A stretch of 64,000 nt of DNA from Streptomyces roseifaciens (GCF_001445655.1 NZ_LNBE01000004.1:62001-126000), one strand, 5' to 3'. Shown: positions 32,603 through 40,856, numbered from the stretch's first letter. A program made the numbers and translations. The notes: generated by a model from the sequence alone, not told the origin.

Positions 32603-32845
32603 TCAGTGCGGGTGGTTTTGGGGTGCGTTCTGGGTTGGGATGGCTCGTACGGCGGAGACTTCGGTTGCGGGGTGGAGGTAGATCAGTTCCCCGGACTGGA
32701 AGCGGACCGCCTTCATGCGGCCCACCTCCGTCACGTCCAGCACCCTGAACGGCACGTTGCCGATCGCGATGACGTCCCCGGGCTCCATGGTGTCGCTGGT
32801 GACTTTGACGGACGTGAAGGTGTGCGTGGCAGAGTTCACGATCAT
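32603..32845 (-). CDS. Small conserved-type protein of unknown function
   Basis: An 80-residue soluble protein. It starts at an ATG sharing one base with the stop of the upstream gene (TGATG), with GGAGG eight bases before it, so its translation is coupled. The sequence is beta-rich (FTSVKVTSDTMEPGDVIAIG, VPFRVLDVTEVGRMKAVRFQSG), suggesting a small barrel. No catalytic or metal motif is visible. It is the last gene of a short minus-strand set divergent from a GntR regulator. Confidence 0.6.
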   Translation of the reverse strand: MIVNSATHTFTSVKVTSDTMEPGDVIAIGNVPFRVLDVTEVGRMKAVRFQSGELIYLHPATEVSAVRAIPTQNAPQNHPH

Positions 32846-33114
32846 CAGCTGGCCTCCGCCATCTGCCAGTGGCCCGTCGTCTGGAGCGGCTGCCAGCGCA
32901 GCTGGAGCCGCAGGCGGGCTCCTTCCCCGTCGGTCAGCAGGTACAGGCGGACGAGGCTGGTCTCCTCGGCGTGGGTCAGGTCCTGATGCCACGAGGTTTG
33001 GTGCGGGGGCTTGGGCGGCGGCGATGTCACCTCCGCTGCCGGGTGCATCCGCGGCGTTGCGGGTACGAATAGCTGCCTCGTCCATGTGACGACTCGGCGG
33101 ATATGCTCGAACAC
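32845..33114 (-). CDS. Small protein of unknown function, coupled to the next gene
   Basis: An 89-residue protein, starting at GTG 33114 because AAGGAG lies nine bases upstream; a TTG at 33132 is the longer alternative. The N-terminus is basic and helical (FEHIRRVVTWTRQLF), the middle Pro-rich and the C-terminal half charged (VRLYLLTDGEGARLRLQLRW). Its stop overlaps the next start by one base. I recognise no family. Confidence 0.55.
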   Translation of the reverse strand: MFEHIRRVVTWTRQLFVPATPRMHPAAEVTSPPPKPPHQTSWHQDLTHAEETSLVRLYLLTDGEGARLRLQLRWQPLQTTGHWQMAEAS

Positions 33115-33160
33115 GCTGATCTGCTCCTTCAAAGCTGTCGGCCACGCCCCCGGGCAGCTG

Positions 33161-33448
33161 CTACTGCCGCGGGGGTTTCTCTTTCACAGCGGCCCATGCC
33201 AACCGGCCGCTCTCGCTGTCGATGACAACTCCCCACCCGTCTCCTATGGCCAGCGCCGCGAAGAGCTCGCGCCAGGACTCGATAGGGAGTGGATCCGGCA
33301 CCTCCATGTCGATGTGCGCGTAGGTCTGGTGAGCGGTGACCCTTGGGGCAAAGCCGGCGCCGGAGAGTCGTGCAGCGATGGCGTCGACACGAACTTCAGG
33401 GTGTGGGCACAACGCAACGCACCCTTCCAACGCCCCCGCGCTGGGCAC
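33161..33448 (-). CDS. Small protein of unknown function
   Basis: A 95-residue acidic protein starting at GTG 33448 without a visible ribosome-binding site; a TATGCT box about 14 bases upstream on the minus strand suggests a very short leader. It has alternating strands and helices (VRVDAIAARLSGAGFAPRV, YAHIDMEVPDPLPIESWRELFAAL). It is first in the minus-strand set and divergent from the GntR gene across about 80 bases with palindromic CTAGG motifs. No function is apparent. Confidence 0.55.
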   Translation of the reverse strand: MPSAGALEGCVALCPHPEVRVDAIAARLSGAGFAPRVTAHQTYAHIDMEVPDPLPIESWRELFAALAIGDGWGVVIDSESGRLAWAAVKEKPPRQ

Positions 33449-33490
33449 GGGGGCGCGCCTAGAAGCATAAACTGGATGACCAGACTGAGT

Positions 33491-33502
33491 CTAGGAGCCT
33501 AG
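33491..33502. promoter_or_regulatory. Palindrome CTAGGAGCCTAG between GntR and its divergent genes
   Basis: CTAGG-AG-CCTAG is a perfect inverted repeat about 28 bases before the GntR start, where the -35 region of its promoter would lie. Related CTAG motifs occur at about 33458 and 33518. It is a good candidate autoregulatory operator for the GntR protein. Confidence 0.45.
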
Positions 33503-33518
33503 AGTGAGGTAAGGGCCC

Positions 33519-33524
33519 TAGATT
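33519..33524 (+). promoter_or_regulatory. -10 element of a probable leaderless gntR promoter
   Basis: TAGATT lies six bases before the ATG of the GntR gene, so transcription should begin at or next to the start codon. No ribosome-binding site is present, which agrees with a leaderless mRNA. Confidence 0.5.
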
Positions 33525-33530
33525 CTGCAT

Positions 33531-34286
33531 ATGCATGAGCAGGCCCCTTACCTCCGTTTCGCTGATGAGCTTCGGAAGCGCATCGAAGACCAGGAGTGGA
33601 CGCCGGGCGAGCGACTCCCTTCTCGCGCCCAGCTGGCTGAAGAGTGCGGTGTGACCGACGGCATCGTCCGCCGTGCCCAGGAGAAGCTCATCGCGGAGGG
33701 CGTTCTGACCGGACGTGCCGGTTCGGGCACCTATGTCGCCGAGCCCCGCGAGCGCGTGCGCGTAGTCCGGTCGCCCGAGCGTGAGCGGACCAGCGGCTCC
33801 GCGTTCGAGGCGGACATGGCGGCGTTGGGCAAGCGGGCCACGTGGGAGAGCCGGTCGGATGCCATGGTGCCCGCCCCGGCGGACATCGCTGCGCGGCTCG
33901 GTATTCCCGAGGGCGACTACTGCGTGCGCACCACGTACGAGTACCTGGCCAACGACAAGCCGGTGCAGTTGTCCACCAGTTGGGAGCCGTACAGCATCAC
34001 CGCGGGCTCTCTCGTCGTGATGCCCGAGGCCGGTCCGCTGGCCGGCGAAGGGGTGGTGCGGCGGATGGCCGAGGTCGGGATCAAGGTCACCCGTGCCGCG
34101 GAGCGGCCGGAGCCCGGACATGCGGATGCCGAGGAGGCCAACCTCCTCGGCATTCAGAAGGGCGCGCTGGTGACGCGGATCCAGCGCACGTACTACAGCG
34201 ACGACGGCCGGGCCGTCGAGACGGCGGACATCGTCGTGCCGACTGCCCTGTGCGAGATCGTCTACGACGTGTCGTTCGGTTCTTAG
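33531..34286 (+). CDS. GntR-family regulator (HutC/UTRA subfamily)
   Basis: A 251-residue repressor-type regulator. The winged helix-turn-helix is at about residues 5-70 (YLRFADELRKRIEDQEWTPGERLPSRAQLAEECGV, then GSGTYVAEP). A UTRA ligand-binding domain fills about residues 95-245 (CVRTTYEYLANDKPVQLSTSWEP). The ATG at 33531 has no ribosome-binding site and a -10 box six bases upstream. Homologues of this subfamily often sit on integrated elements or beside small unknown genes, as here. Its 3' end overlaps a convergent membrane-protein gene by four bases. The ligand is unknown. Confidence 0.85.
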   Translation: MHEQAPYLRFADELRKRIEDQEWTPGERLPSRAQLAEECGVTDGIVRRAQEKLIAEGVLTGRAGSGTYVAEPRERVRVVRSPERERTSGSAFEADMAALGKRATWESRSDAMVPAPADIAARLGIPEGDYCVRTTYEYLANDKPVQLSTSWEPYSITAGSLVVMPEAGPLAGEGVVRRMAEVGIKVTRAAERPEPGHADAEEANLLGIQKGALVTRIQRTYYSDDGRAVETADIVVPTALCEIVYDVSFGS

Positions 34287-34711
34287 CTCGACGGTGATCG
34301 GCCGGCGAACGTTCTGCCGTCCAGGGCCCGGCAGAGCAGGAGCGTCAGCAGCACAGCTGCCGACGCCACGACCGCCGGGAGCCAGTCGAACCTTACGGCG
34401 CCCGCAACCACCAGCACCTGTACGGACATTGCCGTCGTCAGGCTGCGCGCGGCGGAGGAGCGGCCCCGGACGGCGCGGGCCATGCCGCGGCAGCTCCAGG
34501 TGTTCGCCGCCACGGCTGCGAGCCCCAGGGCCATGGCGGCCGCCGTCCAGGCGAGGGCGGTTTCGGGGTCGGCTCCCTGTTCCTCGTCCTCGGGGTCTAT
34601 CCCCTGGAAGTACATCGGGGCGAACAGGAAGCAGTACGCCGCGATCATCAGCGTTTGGGCGGCCACCAGGAACGTCGCCAGGCCCAGCAGTCCACGATGT
34701 CCATGTGTCAT
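34283..34711 (-). CDS. Small integral membrane protein of unknown function
   Basis: A 142-residue protein with four predicted membrane segments (about residues 9-32, 52-70, 88-105 and 108-126) and a short acidic outer loop (GIDPEDEEQGADPETA). It is convergent with the GntR gene, their stops overlapping. No transporter or enzyme motif is visible, so a function cannot be given. Confidence 0.6.
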   Translation of the reverse strand: MTHGHRGLLGLATFLVAAQTLMIAAYCFLFAPMYFQGIDPEDEEQGADPETALAWTAAAMALGLAAVAANTWSCRGMARAVRGRSSAARSLTTAMSVQVLVVAGAVRFDWLPAVVASAAVLLTLLLCRALDGRTFAGRSPSS

Positions 34712-34845
34712 GGGCGGTTCCCGCCTTCCCTCCCTGTAGCCCGAAGGGTGATCTTAGGTGGGCGGCCCGGCTTGGCTCGCAGGTGGCCGAGAGGGCTCAT
34801 ACGCTGGTCACAAGGGTTGAAACGGCTCGATCCTAGGAGCCTTCC

Positions 34846-35280
34846 ATGAGTACGAGGAAGAAGAGAAAGGGTGCCTGGCGCGCTACCGGAGTCGTCACCG
34901 CATTCGTGACGGCCGCCGCCATCGTCTCCGTCGCCCCGGTTGAAGCTCAAGCCCATCAGGTCCAGGTTCAACCCACCGCCCAGCTGTACGCGTGGGTCAG
35001 TGACGGATGGGGCGGGGGAACCATCACCAGTCAGCCTGCCGGGATCAATTGCCACCAAGAGGCGTGGGATCCGTACGGGACCGGTGAACCGCAGCCGAAC
35101 CCGACCGGTACCTGCGTCGCGAGCTTCGAGGTCGGAACGACGGTCACCTTCACCGCCACGCCCGACCCGGGGTCCTACATCAACTTCGGGCCCGTGCCGA
35201 ATCCCGTGACCGTGCAGTCCGGCTACAACTTCACCTGGGTGATGTTCTGCCCGGACGATGGGCTCTGCTCCGCGGGCTAG
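34846..35280 (+). CDS. Small secreted protein of unknown function
   Basis: A 144-residue protein with a clear Sec signal peptide: basic MSTRKKRKGAWR, a hydrophobic core to about residue 31, and a cleavage-like VEAQAHQ. The mature ~105 residues are beta-rich with four cysteines (NCHQEAW, GTCVASF, MFCPDDGLCSAG) that may form two disulfides. A segment like FEVGTTVTFTATPDPGSYINF resembles surface-protein beta repeats. The start overlaps a TAGGAGCCT sequence shared with the GntR operator candidate. No enzymatic motif is visible. Confidence 0.6.
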   Translation: MSTRKKRKGAWRATGVVTAFVTAAAIVSVAPVEAQAHQVQVQPTAQLYAWVSDGWGGGTITSQPAGINCHQEAWDPYGTGEPQPNPTGTCVASFEVGTTVTFTATPDPGSYINFGPVPNPVTVQSGYNFTWVMFCPDDGLCSAG

Positions 35281-35314
35281 TGCGAAGGCGCCACCGCGCC
35301 GACACACTCGCCAG

Positions 35315-35386
35315 AGGCCGTGACCGGAATCGAACCGGCGTAACTCGCTTTGCAGGCGAGTCCCTCAACCACTCGGGCACACGGCC
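35315..35386 (-). tRNA. tRNA-Cys (anticodon GCA)
   Basis: On the minus strand a complete cloverleaf is present. The acceptor stem is GGCCGTG/CACGGCC, and the D arm has a GGTT-containing loop. The anticodon stem is CTCGC/GCGAG with loop CTGCAAA giving GCA. The T arm has loop TTCGATT. The discriminator base is U, the identity element for cysteine tRNA. The 3' CCA is not encoded. tRNA genes are common integration sites, but no repeated att sequence was found here. Confidence 0.9.
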
Positions 35387-35484
35387 AAGTTGTGCTCGTT
35401 TGTGCTCAGTGGTTCTACCGTACGGGGCAGTTTCGGGGGCGGCAATGGTCCTACGGGTGCCGCAACGCGACTGCCATGTCGCGT

Positions 35485-36402
35485 TCATGCGGGCCCGGTC
35501 CCGCCCCCTCCCTCGCCCCCGCCCTCGTGCGCCTCCGGGTCGTGGCCCCTCGTCAGGAACGACTCCACCACCGGGCGGAACAGGTCCGGCTCGTCGACCC
35601 ACGGGTAGTGGCCCACGCCGTGGAGGGTGCGGACGGACGCCGTGCGGAAGGAGGTGGCCACCAGTTCTCCCGCGCGGAGGCCGACCAGGGCGTCGCGGTC
35701 GCCGGTGATGACGAGGACGGGGCACTTGACCTCGCGGAGGCGGTCGAGGAGGGCTGCGCGGGCGGGTTCGTCGACGCCTTGCCAGAAGCCGGCGCGGGGG
35801 ACGGGGCCGAGCTGGTCGGGTTCGGTGGCGGCGTGGGCGCGCTGGGGGGCCTCCCAGCGGCCGTAGCCCATGGGGGCGGCGCGGAGGAGGAGGCTGCGGA
35901 CCTCTTTCATGTCGGCGGTCGTGGGAAGGGTGTGGACGGCTACGTACGCGTCCGGCCACCAGGGCTCCTCCGCGCGGGACTCGAAGATCTCCTCGGCGTC
36001 GTCCGGCAGCCGGCCCTGGAGCCGTGATCCGGGGGTGACGAGGACGAGCCGGGTGAGGCGGTGGCCGTAGAGCGCCGCGTAGGCCTGGGCCGTGGCGCAC
36101 GCGGCGTCGTGGGCCAGCAGGGCGAAGGCTTCCAGGCCGAGGTGGGCGCGGAGGGATTCGAGGTCCTCGGCGAGGGCGGGGAAGGCGTAGCCGGAGGCGT
36201 CGGGGGCGGGCGGCGAGGCGCCCGTGCCGCGGCTGTCGGGGATGACGAGGGTGCGGTGGGCGTCCAGCCCGCCGAGGTCGCCCAGGTAGGCGGCGTCCCT
36301 GCCGGGGCCGCCCGCCAGGCACAGCAGCGGCGCCCCGGGCTCGGGCCCCTCCAGCACCCGGTAGCTCAGTTCCACTCCGTCGTACGATGCGTAGTGCGGC
36401 AT
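35485..36402 (-). CDS. Alpha/beta hydrolase, proline iminopeptidase-like, with Asp at the nucleophile
   Basis: A 305-residue alpha/beta-hydrolase. The oxyanion-hole region LAGGPGRDAAYL and the DSRGTGAS turn are those of the proline iminopeptidase group. The nucleophile elbow, usually G-x-S-x-G, reads LAHDAAC with Asp at residue 99. The acid site (ITGDRDALV) and the His (GVGHYPWVDEP) are kept. An Asp nucleophile occurs in epoxide hydrolases and haloalkane dehalogenases, but those have different surrounding motifs, so activity is uncertain. The C-terminus is a Gly/Glu tail. It is divergent from a LysR gene across about 97 bases. Confidence 0.8.
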   Translation of the reverse strand: MPHYASYDGVELSYRVLEGPEPGAPLLCLAGGPGRDAAYLGDLGGLDAHRTLVIPDSRGTGASPPAPDASGYAFPALAEDLESLRAHLGLEAFALLAHDAACATAQAYAALYGHRLTRLVLVTPGSRLQGRLPDDAEEIFESRAEEPWWPDAYVAVHTLPTTADMKEVRSLLLRAAPMGYGRWEAPQRAHAATEPDQLGPVPRAGFWQGVDEPARAALLDRLREVKCPVLVITGDRDALVGLRAGELVATSFRTASVRTLHGVGHYPWVDEPDLFRPVVESFLTRGHDPEAHEGGGEGGGGTGPA

Positions 36403-36499
36403 AAGTCCACCTTGCCCTATCTGTCCGCCGATCCCGCTGATCCAGAAGCTACCCCTCGCTTCTCTCCCCTCTATCCCAAATTCCGCTTATGATTCCGGC

Positions 36500-37405
36500 G
36501 TGTTCGACTCGCGGCACATCAAGACGTTCCACGCGGTGGTCACGGCCGGTTCGTACTCCGCGGCCGCCCGCGTGCTCGGCTACACCCAGCCCGCGATCAC
36601 CCAGCAGATGAAGGCGCTGGAGCGCGCCGTCGGCACCCCGCTGTTCACCCGCGTCGGCCGCCGGATGCGGCTCACCGAGGCCGGCGAGGCGCTCTCCCGG
36701 CACGCCGTGACCATCCTCGACAGCCTCACGGCCGCGCAGCAGCAGATGAGTTCGCTGACCCGGCTGCGCGCCGGCCGGGTCAGGGTCTGCGCCTTCCCCA
36801 GCGCGAGCGCCACGCTGATACCGGAGGCGCTGGCCAGGCTCGCCGCCGACCACCCGGGCATCCGCGTCGAGCTGCTGGAGGGCGAGCCGCCCGACTCGAT
36901 CCGCCGCCTCGTGCGCGGCGAGTGCGACATCACGCTCGCCTTCACCTATCCCGGCCTGCACGAACAGGTCCCCGAGGAGCTGGTGGAGATACCGCTCATG
37001 GAGGACCAGCTGACGGTCCTGATGCCCATAGGGCACCCCCTCGCCCGCCGCCGCGCCGTCCAGCTCGCCGACCTCTCCGAGGAGCGCTGGATCGCCGGCT
37101 GCCTGCGCTGCCGCACCAACTTCCTCCACGAGTGCGCCGAGGTCGGCTTCGCCCCCGACATCGCCTTCACCACCGACGACAACCTCGTCGTGCAGTCCCT
37201 GGTCGCCGAGGGCCTGGGCATCGCGATGATGCCGGGCCTGGTGCTGTCCTTCATGCGCCACGACCGGATCACGGGGCGGGCGCTGGACCCGGCCTCGCGC
37301 CGCCAGGTCTCGGCGTACGTCCTGCGCGACCATCTGCGGATCCCGGCCACCGCCCTCGTCCTGGACGAGCTGAAGGCGGTGGCGGCCCGGCGCGTCGGCT
37401 GCTGA
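36500..37405 (+). CDS. LysR-family regulator, probably of cysteine oxidation
   Basis: A 301-residue LysR regulator with the standard helix-turn-helix at about residues 3-62 (IKTFHAVVTAGSYSAAARVLGYTQPAITQQMKALE). The effector domain spans about 90-295 and includes CLRCRTNFLHECAEVGF, an unusual cysteine cluster. The GTG start at 36500 lies directly before the first helix. It is divergent from the alpha/beta hydrolase and in line with cysteine dioxygenase and a YeiH-type exporter. A LysR-box-like TTGG-N7-CCAA lies before the dioxygenase, so control of sulfur amino-acid oxidation is the likely role. Confidence 0.85.
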   Translation: MFDSRHIKTFHAVVTAGSYSAAARVLGYTQPAITQQMKALERAVGTPLFTRVGRRMRLTEAGEALSRHAVTILDSLTAAQQQMSSLTRLRAGRVRVCAFPSASATLIPEALARLAADHPGIRVELLEGEPPDSIRRLVRGECDITLAFTYPGLHEQVPEELVEIPLMEDQLTVLMPIGHPLARRRAVQLADLSEERWIAGCLRCRTNFLHECAEVGFAPDIAFTTDDNLVVQSLVAEGLGIAMMPGLVLSFMRHDRITGRALDPASRRQVSAYVLRDHLRIPATALVLDELKAVAARRVGC

Positions 37406-37448
37406 CCGGGCCCCGATCCACCAGCGGGCCCCAACTCATAAGCTCCCG

Positions 37449-37463
37449 TTGGGTTCCGGCCAA
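37449..37463. promoter_or_regulatory. LysR-box candidate before cysteine dioxygenase
   Basis: TTGGGTTCCGGCCAA contains TTGG-N7-CCAA, a 15-bp dyad of the T-N11-A type recognised by LysR proteins, 48 bases before the cysteine dioxygenase start and downstream of the lysR gene. Confidence 0.4.
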
Positions 37464-37510
37464 CAGACTGTCGTTGGACCCGCCGGTCCGCCCGCCTCGA
37501 CCCTGCACTC

Positions 37511-38065
37511 ATGACCACTCCCACCGCAGCCCCGACGACCGCGCGCCTCGCCCAGCTCGTCGACGACGTCCGGGAAGCCGTAGGCCGTGGCCTGCCGCCC
37601 GACACGACGGCCTACATCGTCGGCGAGCGGCTCGCCGCCCACCTCGGCGCCGGCGACCTGCTCACCGCCGAACAGCGCGAGGGCGACCCCGACCGCTACC
37701 GGCAGCACATCCTGCACGCCGAGCACGACGGCAGCTTCTCCGTCGTCGCGCTCGTGTGGATGCCCGGCCAGCAGACCGCCGTCCACGACCACGTCTCCTG
37801 GTGCGTCACCGGCGTCCACGAGGGCACCGAGAGCGAGCGGCGCTACCGGCTCGTGCCCGACGGCACGACCGCCCGCCTGGTCGCCACCGAGGACGTCGTC
37901 AACCACCAGGGGGACGTGTGCGGCTTCGCGCCGCCCGGTGACATCCACCGCGTCCGCAACGCCTGTACGACCAAGGCGATCTCCCTCCACATCTACGGCG
38001 CCGACATCTCCCGCCTGGGCTCCAGCGTGCGCCGCGTCTACGACCTCCCGGCCGACGAAATCTGA
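37511..38065 (+). CDS. Cysteine dioxygenase-type cupin
   Basis: A 184-residue iron-dependent thiol dioxygenase of the cysteine dioxygenase family, which oxidises cysteine to cysteine sulfinate. The cupin metal ligands are HDHVSW (His 92 and 94) and DIHRVRN (His 146). The length fits bacterial CDO. Its stop shares one base with the start of a YeiH-type membrane protein (TGATG), so the two are coupled. Cysteine sulfinate breaks down to pyruvate and sulfite, and the exporter would remove the sulfite. 3-mercaptopropionate dioxygenase is a possible alternative substrate class. Confidence 0.85.
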   Translation: MTTPTAAPTTARLAQLVDDVREAVGRGLPPDTTAYIVGERLAAHLGAGDLLTAEQREGDPDRYRQHILHAEHDGSFSVVALVWMPGQQTAVHDHVSWCVTGVHEGTESERRYRLVPDGTTARLVATEDVVNHQGDVCGFAPPGDIHRVRNACTTKAISLHIYGADISRLGSSVRRVYDLPADEI

Positions 38066-39159
38066 TGGCACTCACCACCGCACGGACGAACAGCACGCCG
38101 CCGCCCCCGCCGTCGCCGACGAGCGCGCCGCCCCGCCCCGCCTCCGGCGCGCTCCCCGGGCTCGCCACGGCCGCCGCGGGCGTGGCCGTCGCCTGGGCCG
38201 TGCACCTGCTCGTCCCGGCCGTCCCCATGCTCACCGCCGCCGTCGTCCTCGGCATCGCCGCGGCCCACGCACCGGGCGTACGGGCATGGGTGCGCGGCGC
38301 CGCCCGGCCCGGCCTCACCCTCGCCGGCAAGCGGCTCATGCGGATCGGCGTCGTCCTGCTCGGGCTCAAGCTCGGCCTGGACGACGTCCTCGGCCTCGGC
38401 TGGGCCACCGTGGCCATGGTGATCGCCGTCGTGGCGGCCACCTTCGCCGGCACGCTCTGGCTCGGGCGCAGGCTGGGCCTCCGCGGCGACCAGCCCCTGC
38501 TCATCGCCACCGGCTACTCGATCTGCGGCGCCTCGGCGATCGGCGCGGTCAGCGAGGTCTCGGGCAGCGACGAGGAGGACGTGGCGACGTCCGTCGCCCT
38601 GGTGACCCTCTGCGGCACCCTCGCCATCGCCGTCCTGCCGCTCCTGCACCACCCCCTCGGCCTCGACGACGCGCAGTTCGGCCGCTGGGTCGGCGCGGGC
38701 GTCCACGACGTCGGCCAGGTCGTGGCCACGGCGCAGACCGCCGGGCCCGCGGCGCTCACCGACGCCGTGCTGGTCAAGCTGATGCGGGTGGCGCTGCTCG
38801 CGCCGCTCGTCGCCGCGGTGGCCGTGTCGGTGCGTCAGCGGCGGAGGGCGGCCGCGCAGGCCGCGCCCTCCGAGAACCAGGCCGTGCCCTCCGGGAAGCG
38901 CCCCCCGCTCGTCCCCCTGTTCGTGCTCGGCTTCCTCGCGATGGTCGGCGTCCGCACCACCGGCTGGGTGCCGGCCGCCGGACTGGACCTCGCCGCGCAC
39001 GCCCAGGAGCTGCTCCTCGCCGCCGCCCTCTTCGGGCTCGGCAGCGCCGTCCACCTGCCCTCGCTGGTCCGCACCGGCGGGCGCGTCGCGGCGCTGGGGC
39101 TGTGCTCGTGGGTCGTGATCGCGGGGGCCTCGTACGGGGGCGTGCTGCTGACGACGTGA
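38065..39159 (+). CDS. YeiH-family putative sulfate/sulfite exporter
   Basis: A 364-residue integral membrane protein of the YeiH/UPF0324 (putative sulfate exporter) family with about ten membrane segments after a Pro-rich head. Signature segments are MRIGVVLLGLKLGL, IATGYSICGASAIGAVS and VGAGVHDVGQVVATA. It starts inside the cysteine dioxygenase stop, so their functions are linked. Sulfite or sulfate export after cysteine oxidation is the simplest reading, though transport by this family is poorly characterised. A GC-rich inverted repeat (CGTGACCGGG, 39155-39164 and 39207-39216) spans its stop codon. Confidence 0.85.
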   Translation: MALTTARTNSTPPPPPSPTSAPPRPASGALPGLATAAAGVAVAWAVHLLVPAVPMLTAAVVLGIAAAHAPGVRAWVRGAARPGLTLAGKRLMRIGVVLLGLKLGLDDVLGLGWATVAMVIAVVAATFAGTLWLGRRLGLRGDQPLLIATGYSICGASAIGAVSEVSGSDEEDVATSVALVTLCGTLAIAVLPLLHHPLGLDDAQFGRWVGAGVHDVGQVVATAQTAGPAALTDAVLVKLMRVALLAPLVAAVAVSVRQRRRAAAQAAPSENQAVPSGKRPPLVPLFVLGFLAMVGVRTTGWVPAAGLDLAAHAQELLLAAALFGLGSAVHLPSLVRTGGRVAALGLCSWVVIAGASYGGVLLTT

Positions 39160-39389
39160 CCGGGACGGCCGCCGTCTCCAGCGGCGCGCGCCCGCCCGGG
39201 GCCCGGCCCGGTCACGACGTCACCGGGCCCGGCCCCACGGCCGCCCCGTCGCCCGGCCGCACGGCCGCCCGGTCGCACCAGGCCCTTCGGCCCCTCCGGC
39301 CCCGCCGCGCCTCCTAGGACCCAAGTCCGACCTGATCTCGTCCCCGCGACAGGCGCCGGAAGCGGACTCCGTCCGTACGCTCAAGCGGT

Positions 39390-40856
39390 ATGACCGCAGC
39401 CGAATCCGTGGCCCCGCAGGCCACCCCCGCGACCGGCCGGGCCGAGGGCATACTGGGCCGCCGCCACCGTGCGCTGACCCTCGGCATCATCTCCGTCGTC
39501 TCGCTCATCGCCTTCGAATCGAGCGCGGTCAACACCGCGATGCCGGTCGCCGCCCGTGCCCTCGACGGCATCGGGCTCTACGCCTTCGCCTTCTCCGCCT
39601 TCTTCACCGCGAGCCTGTTCGCGATGACCCTGTCGGGGGAGTGGTGCGACCGCTCCGGCCCCCTCGTCCCCCTCTTCACCGGCATCGCCGCCTTCGGCAC
39701 CGGCCTGGTGATCGCCGGGTCGGCGCAGCGCATGTGGATGTTCGTCGCCGGGCGCGGGGTGCAGGGCATCGGCGGCGGACTGGTGATCGTCGCCCTGTAC
39801 GTGGTGGTCGGCCGGGCCTATCCGGAGCGGCTGCGCGCCTCCGTCATGGCCTCGTTCTCGGCCGCCTGGGTGGTGCCGGTGATCGTCGGCCCGCTGGTGG
39901 CCGGCACCGTCACCGAGCAGGTCGGCTGGCGCTGGGTGTTCCTGGCGATCCCCGTGCTGATCCTGCTGCCCCTGGCCGTGATGCTCCCGGCGCTGCGCGC
40001 CCTGCCGCCCGCCGTCGCGCCGGGGACGCCGGACCGCCGCCGCATCCTGCTGGCGCTCGCGGTCGCGGCAGGCGCCGGGCTGCTGCAGTACGCGGGCCAG
40101 GACCTGCGCCCCCTCGCCGCCGTGCCGGCCGCGGCCGGGCTCGCCCTGCTGGTGCCCTGCATCCGGCGGCTGCTGCCGCGCGGCACCTTCCGCGCGGGGC
40201 GCGGGCTTCCGTCGGTCGTGCTGCTGCGCGGCATCGCGCAGGGCTCGTTCCTGGCGGCCGAGACGTTCATCCCGCTGATGCTCGTCACCGAGCGCGGCCT
40301 GTCCGCGACCCTCGCCGGGCTCTCCCTCACCGGCGGCGGCCTGACCTGGGCGCTCGGTTCGTACACCCAGAGCCGCCGCCGGGCCGAGCCGTACCGCGAG
40401 CGGCTGATGAGCCTCGGCATGGTGCTGGTGGCGCTCGCCGTCGCGCTGATGTCGGCGGTGCTGGTGCACGGTGTGCCGGTGTGGGTGGCGGGCGCGTCCT
40501 GGGTGATCGGCGGCTACGGCATGGGGCTGACGATCTCCAGCGGGGCGGTGCTGCTGCTGAAGCTGTCCCGGCCCGGCGAGGAGGGCACCAACGCGGCCTC
40601 GCTGCAGACGGCCGACGCGCTCGGCAGCATCGTCCTGGTCGGGCTCGCCGGAGTGCTCTTCGTCTCCTTCGGCGGCGGCTCGGCGAGCGCCGCGACGGCC
40701 GGCGCGGCCGCCCCGGCGCACGCCTTCGCGGCGGTCTTCGCGGCAGCCTCGGCGTTCGCGCTGGTGGGCGCGTACATCGCCACCCGGCTCTCCCCGCGCG
40801 AGGCCCCCGGCCGCCGTGTGACCTCGGTCCCACCCTCGGGTGACCCCGGGGCGTAA
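39390..40856 (+). CDS. MFS transporter (multidrug-resistance type)
   Basis: A 488-residue major facilitator with about 12-14 membrane segments. Motif A-like LSGEWCDRSGPLV follows TM2, and the GRGVQGIGGGLVIVALYVVVGRAYPERLRASVMAS region is typical of drug:H+ antiporters. The conserved antiporter stretch near WVVPVIVGPLVAGTVTEQVGWRWVFL supports efflux. A short basic head precedes TM1 (residues ~25-45). It is monocistronic, 230 bases after the YeiH gene and 96 before a helicase, with no adjacent regulator to hint at the substrate. Confidence 0.8.
   Translation: MTAAESVAPQATPATGRAEGILGRRHRALTLGIISVVSLIAFESSAVNTAMPVAARALDGIGLYAFAFSAFFTASLFAMTLSGEWCDRSGPLVPLFTGIAAFGTGLVIAGSAQRMWMFVAGRGVQGIGGGLVIVALYVVVGRAYPERLRASVMASFSAAWVVPVIVGPLVAGTVTEQVGWRWVFLAIPVLILLPLAVMLPALRALPPAVAPGTPDRRRILLALAVAAGAGLLQYAGQDLRPLAAVPAAAGLALLVPCIRRLLPRGTFRAGRGLPSVVLLRGIAQGSFLAAETFIPLMLVTERGLSATLAGLSLTGGGLTWALGSYTQSRRRAEPYRERLMSLGMVLVALAVALMSAVLVHGVPVWVAGASWVIGGYGMGLTISSGAVLLLKLSRPGEEGTNAASLQTADALGSIVLVGLAGVLFVSFGGGSASAATAGAAAPAHAFAAVFAAASAFALVGAYIATRLSPREAPGRRVTSVPPSGDPGA

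Noticed and set aside
32603..35386. Integrated element ending at tRNA-Cys
   Set aside because: No integrase, excisionase or duplicated 3' tRNA end was found near the GntR cluster.
39155..39216. Inverted repeat CGTGACCGGG after yeiH as a terminator
   Set aside because: The arms are 42 bases apart and one covers the stop codon; such long-loop pairing is weak evidence in GC-rich DNA.
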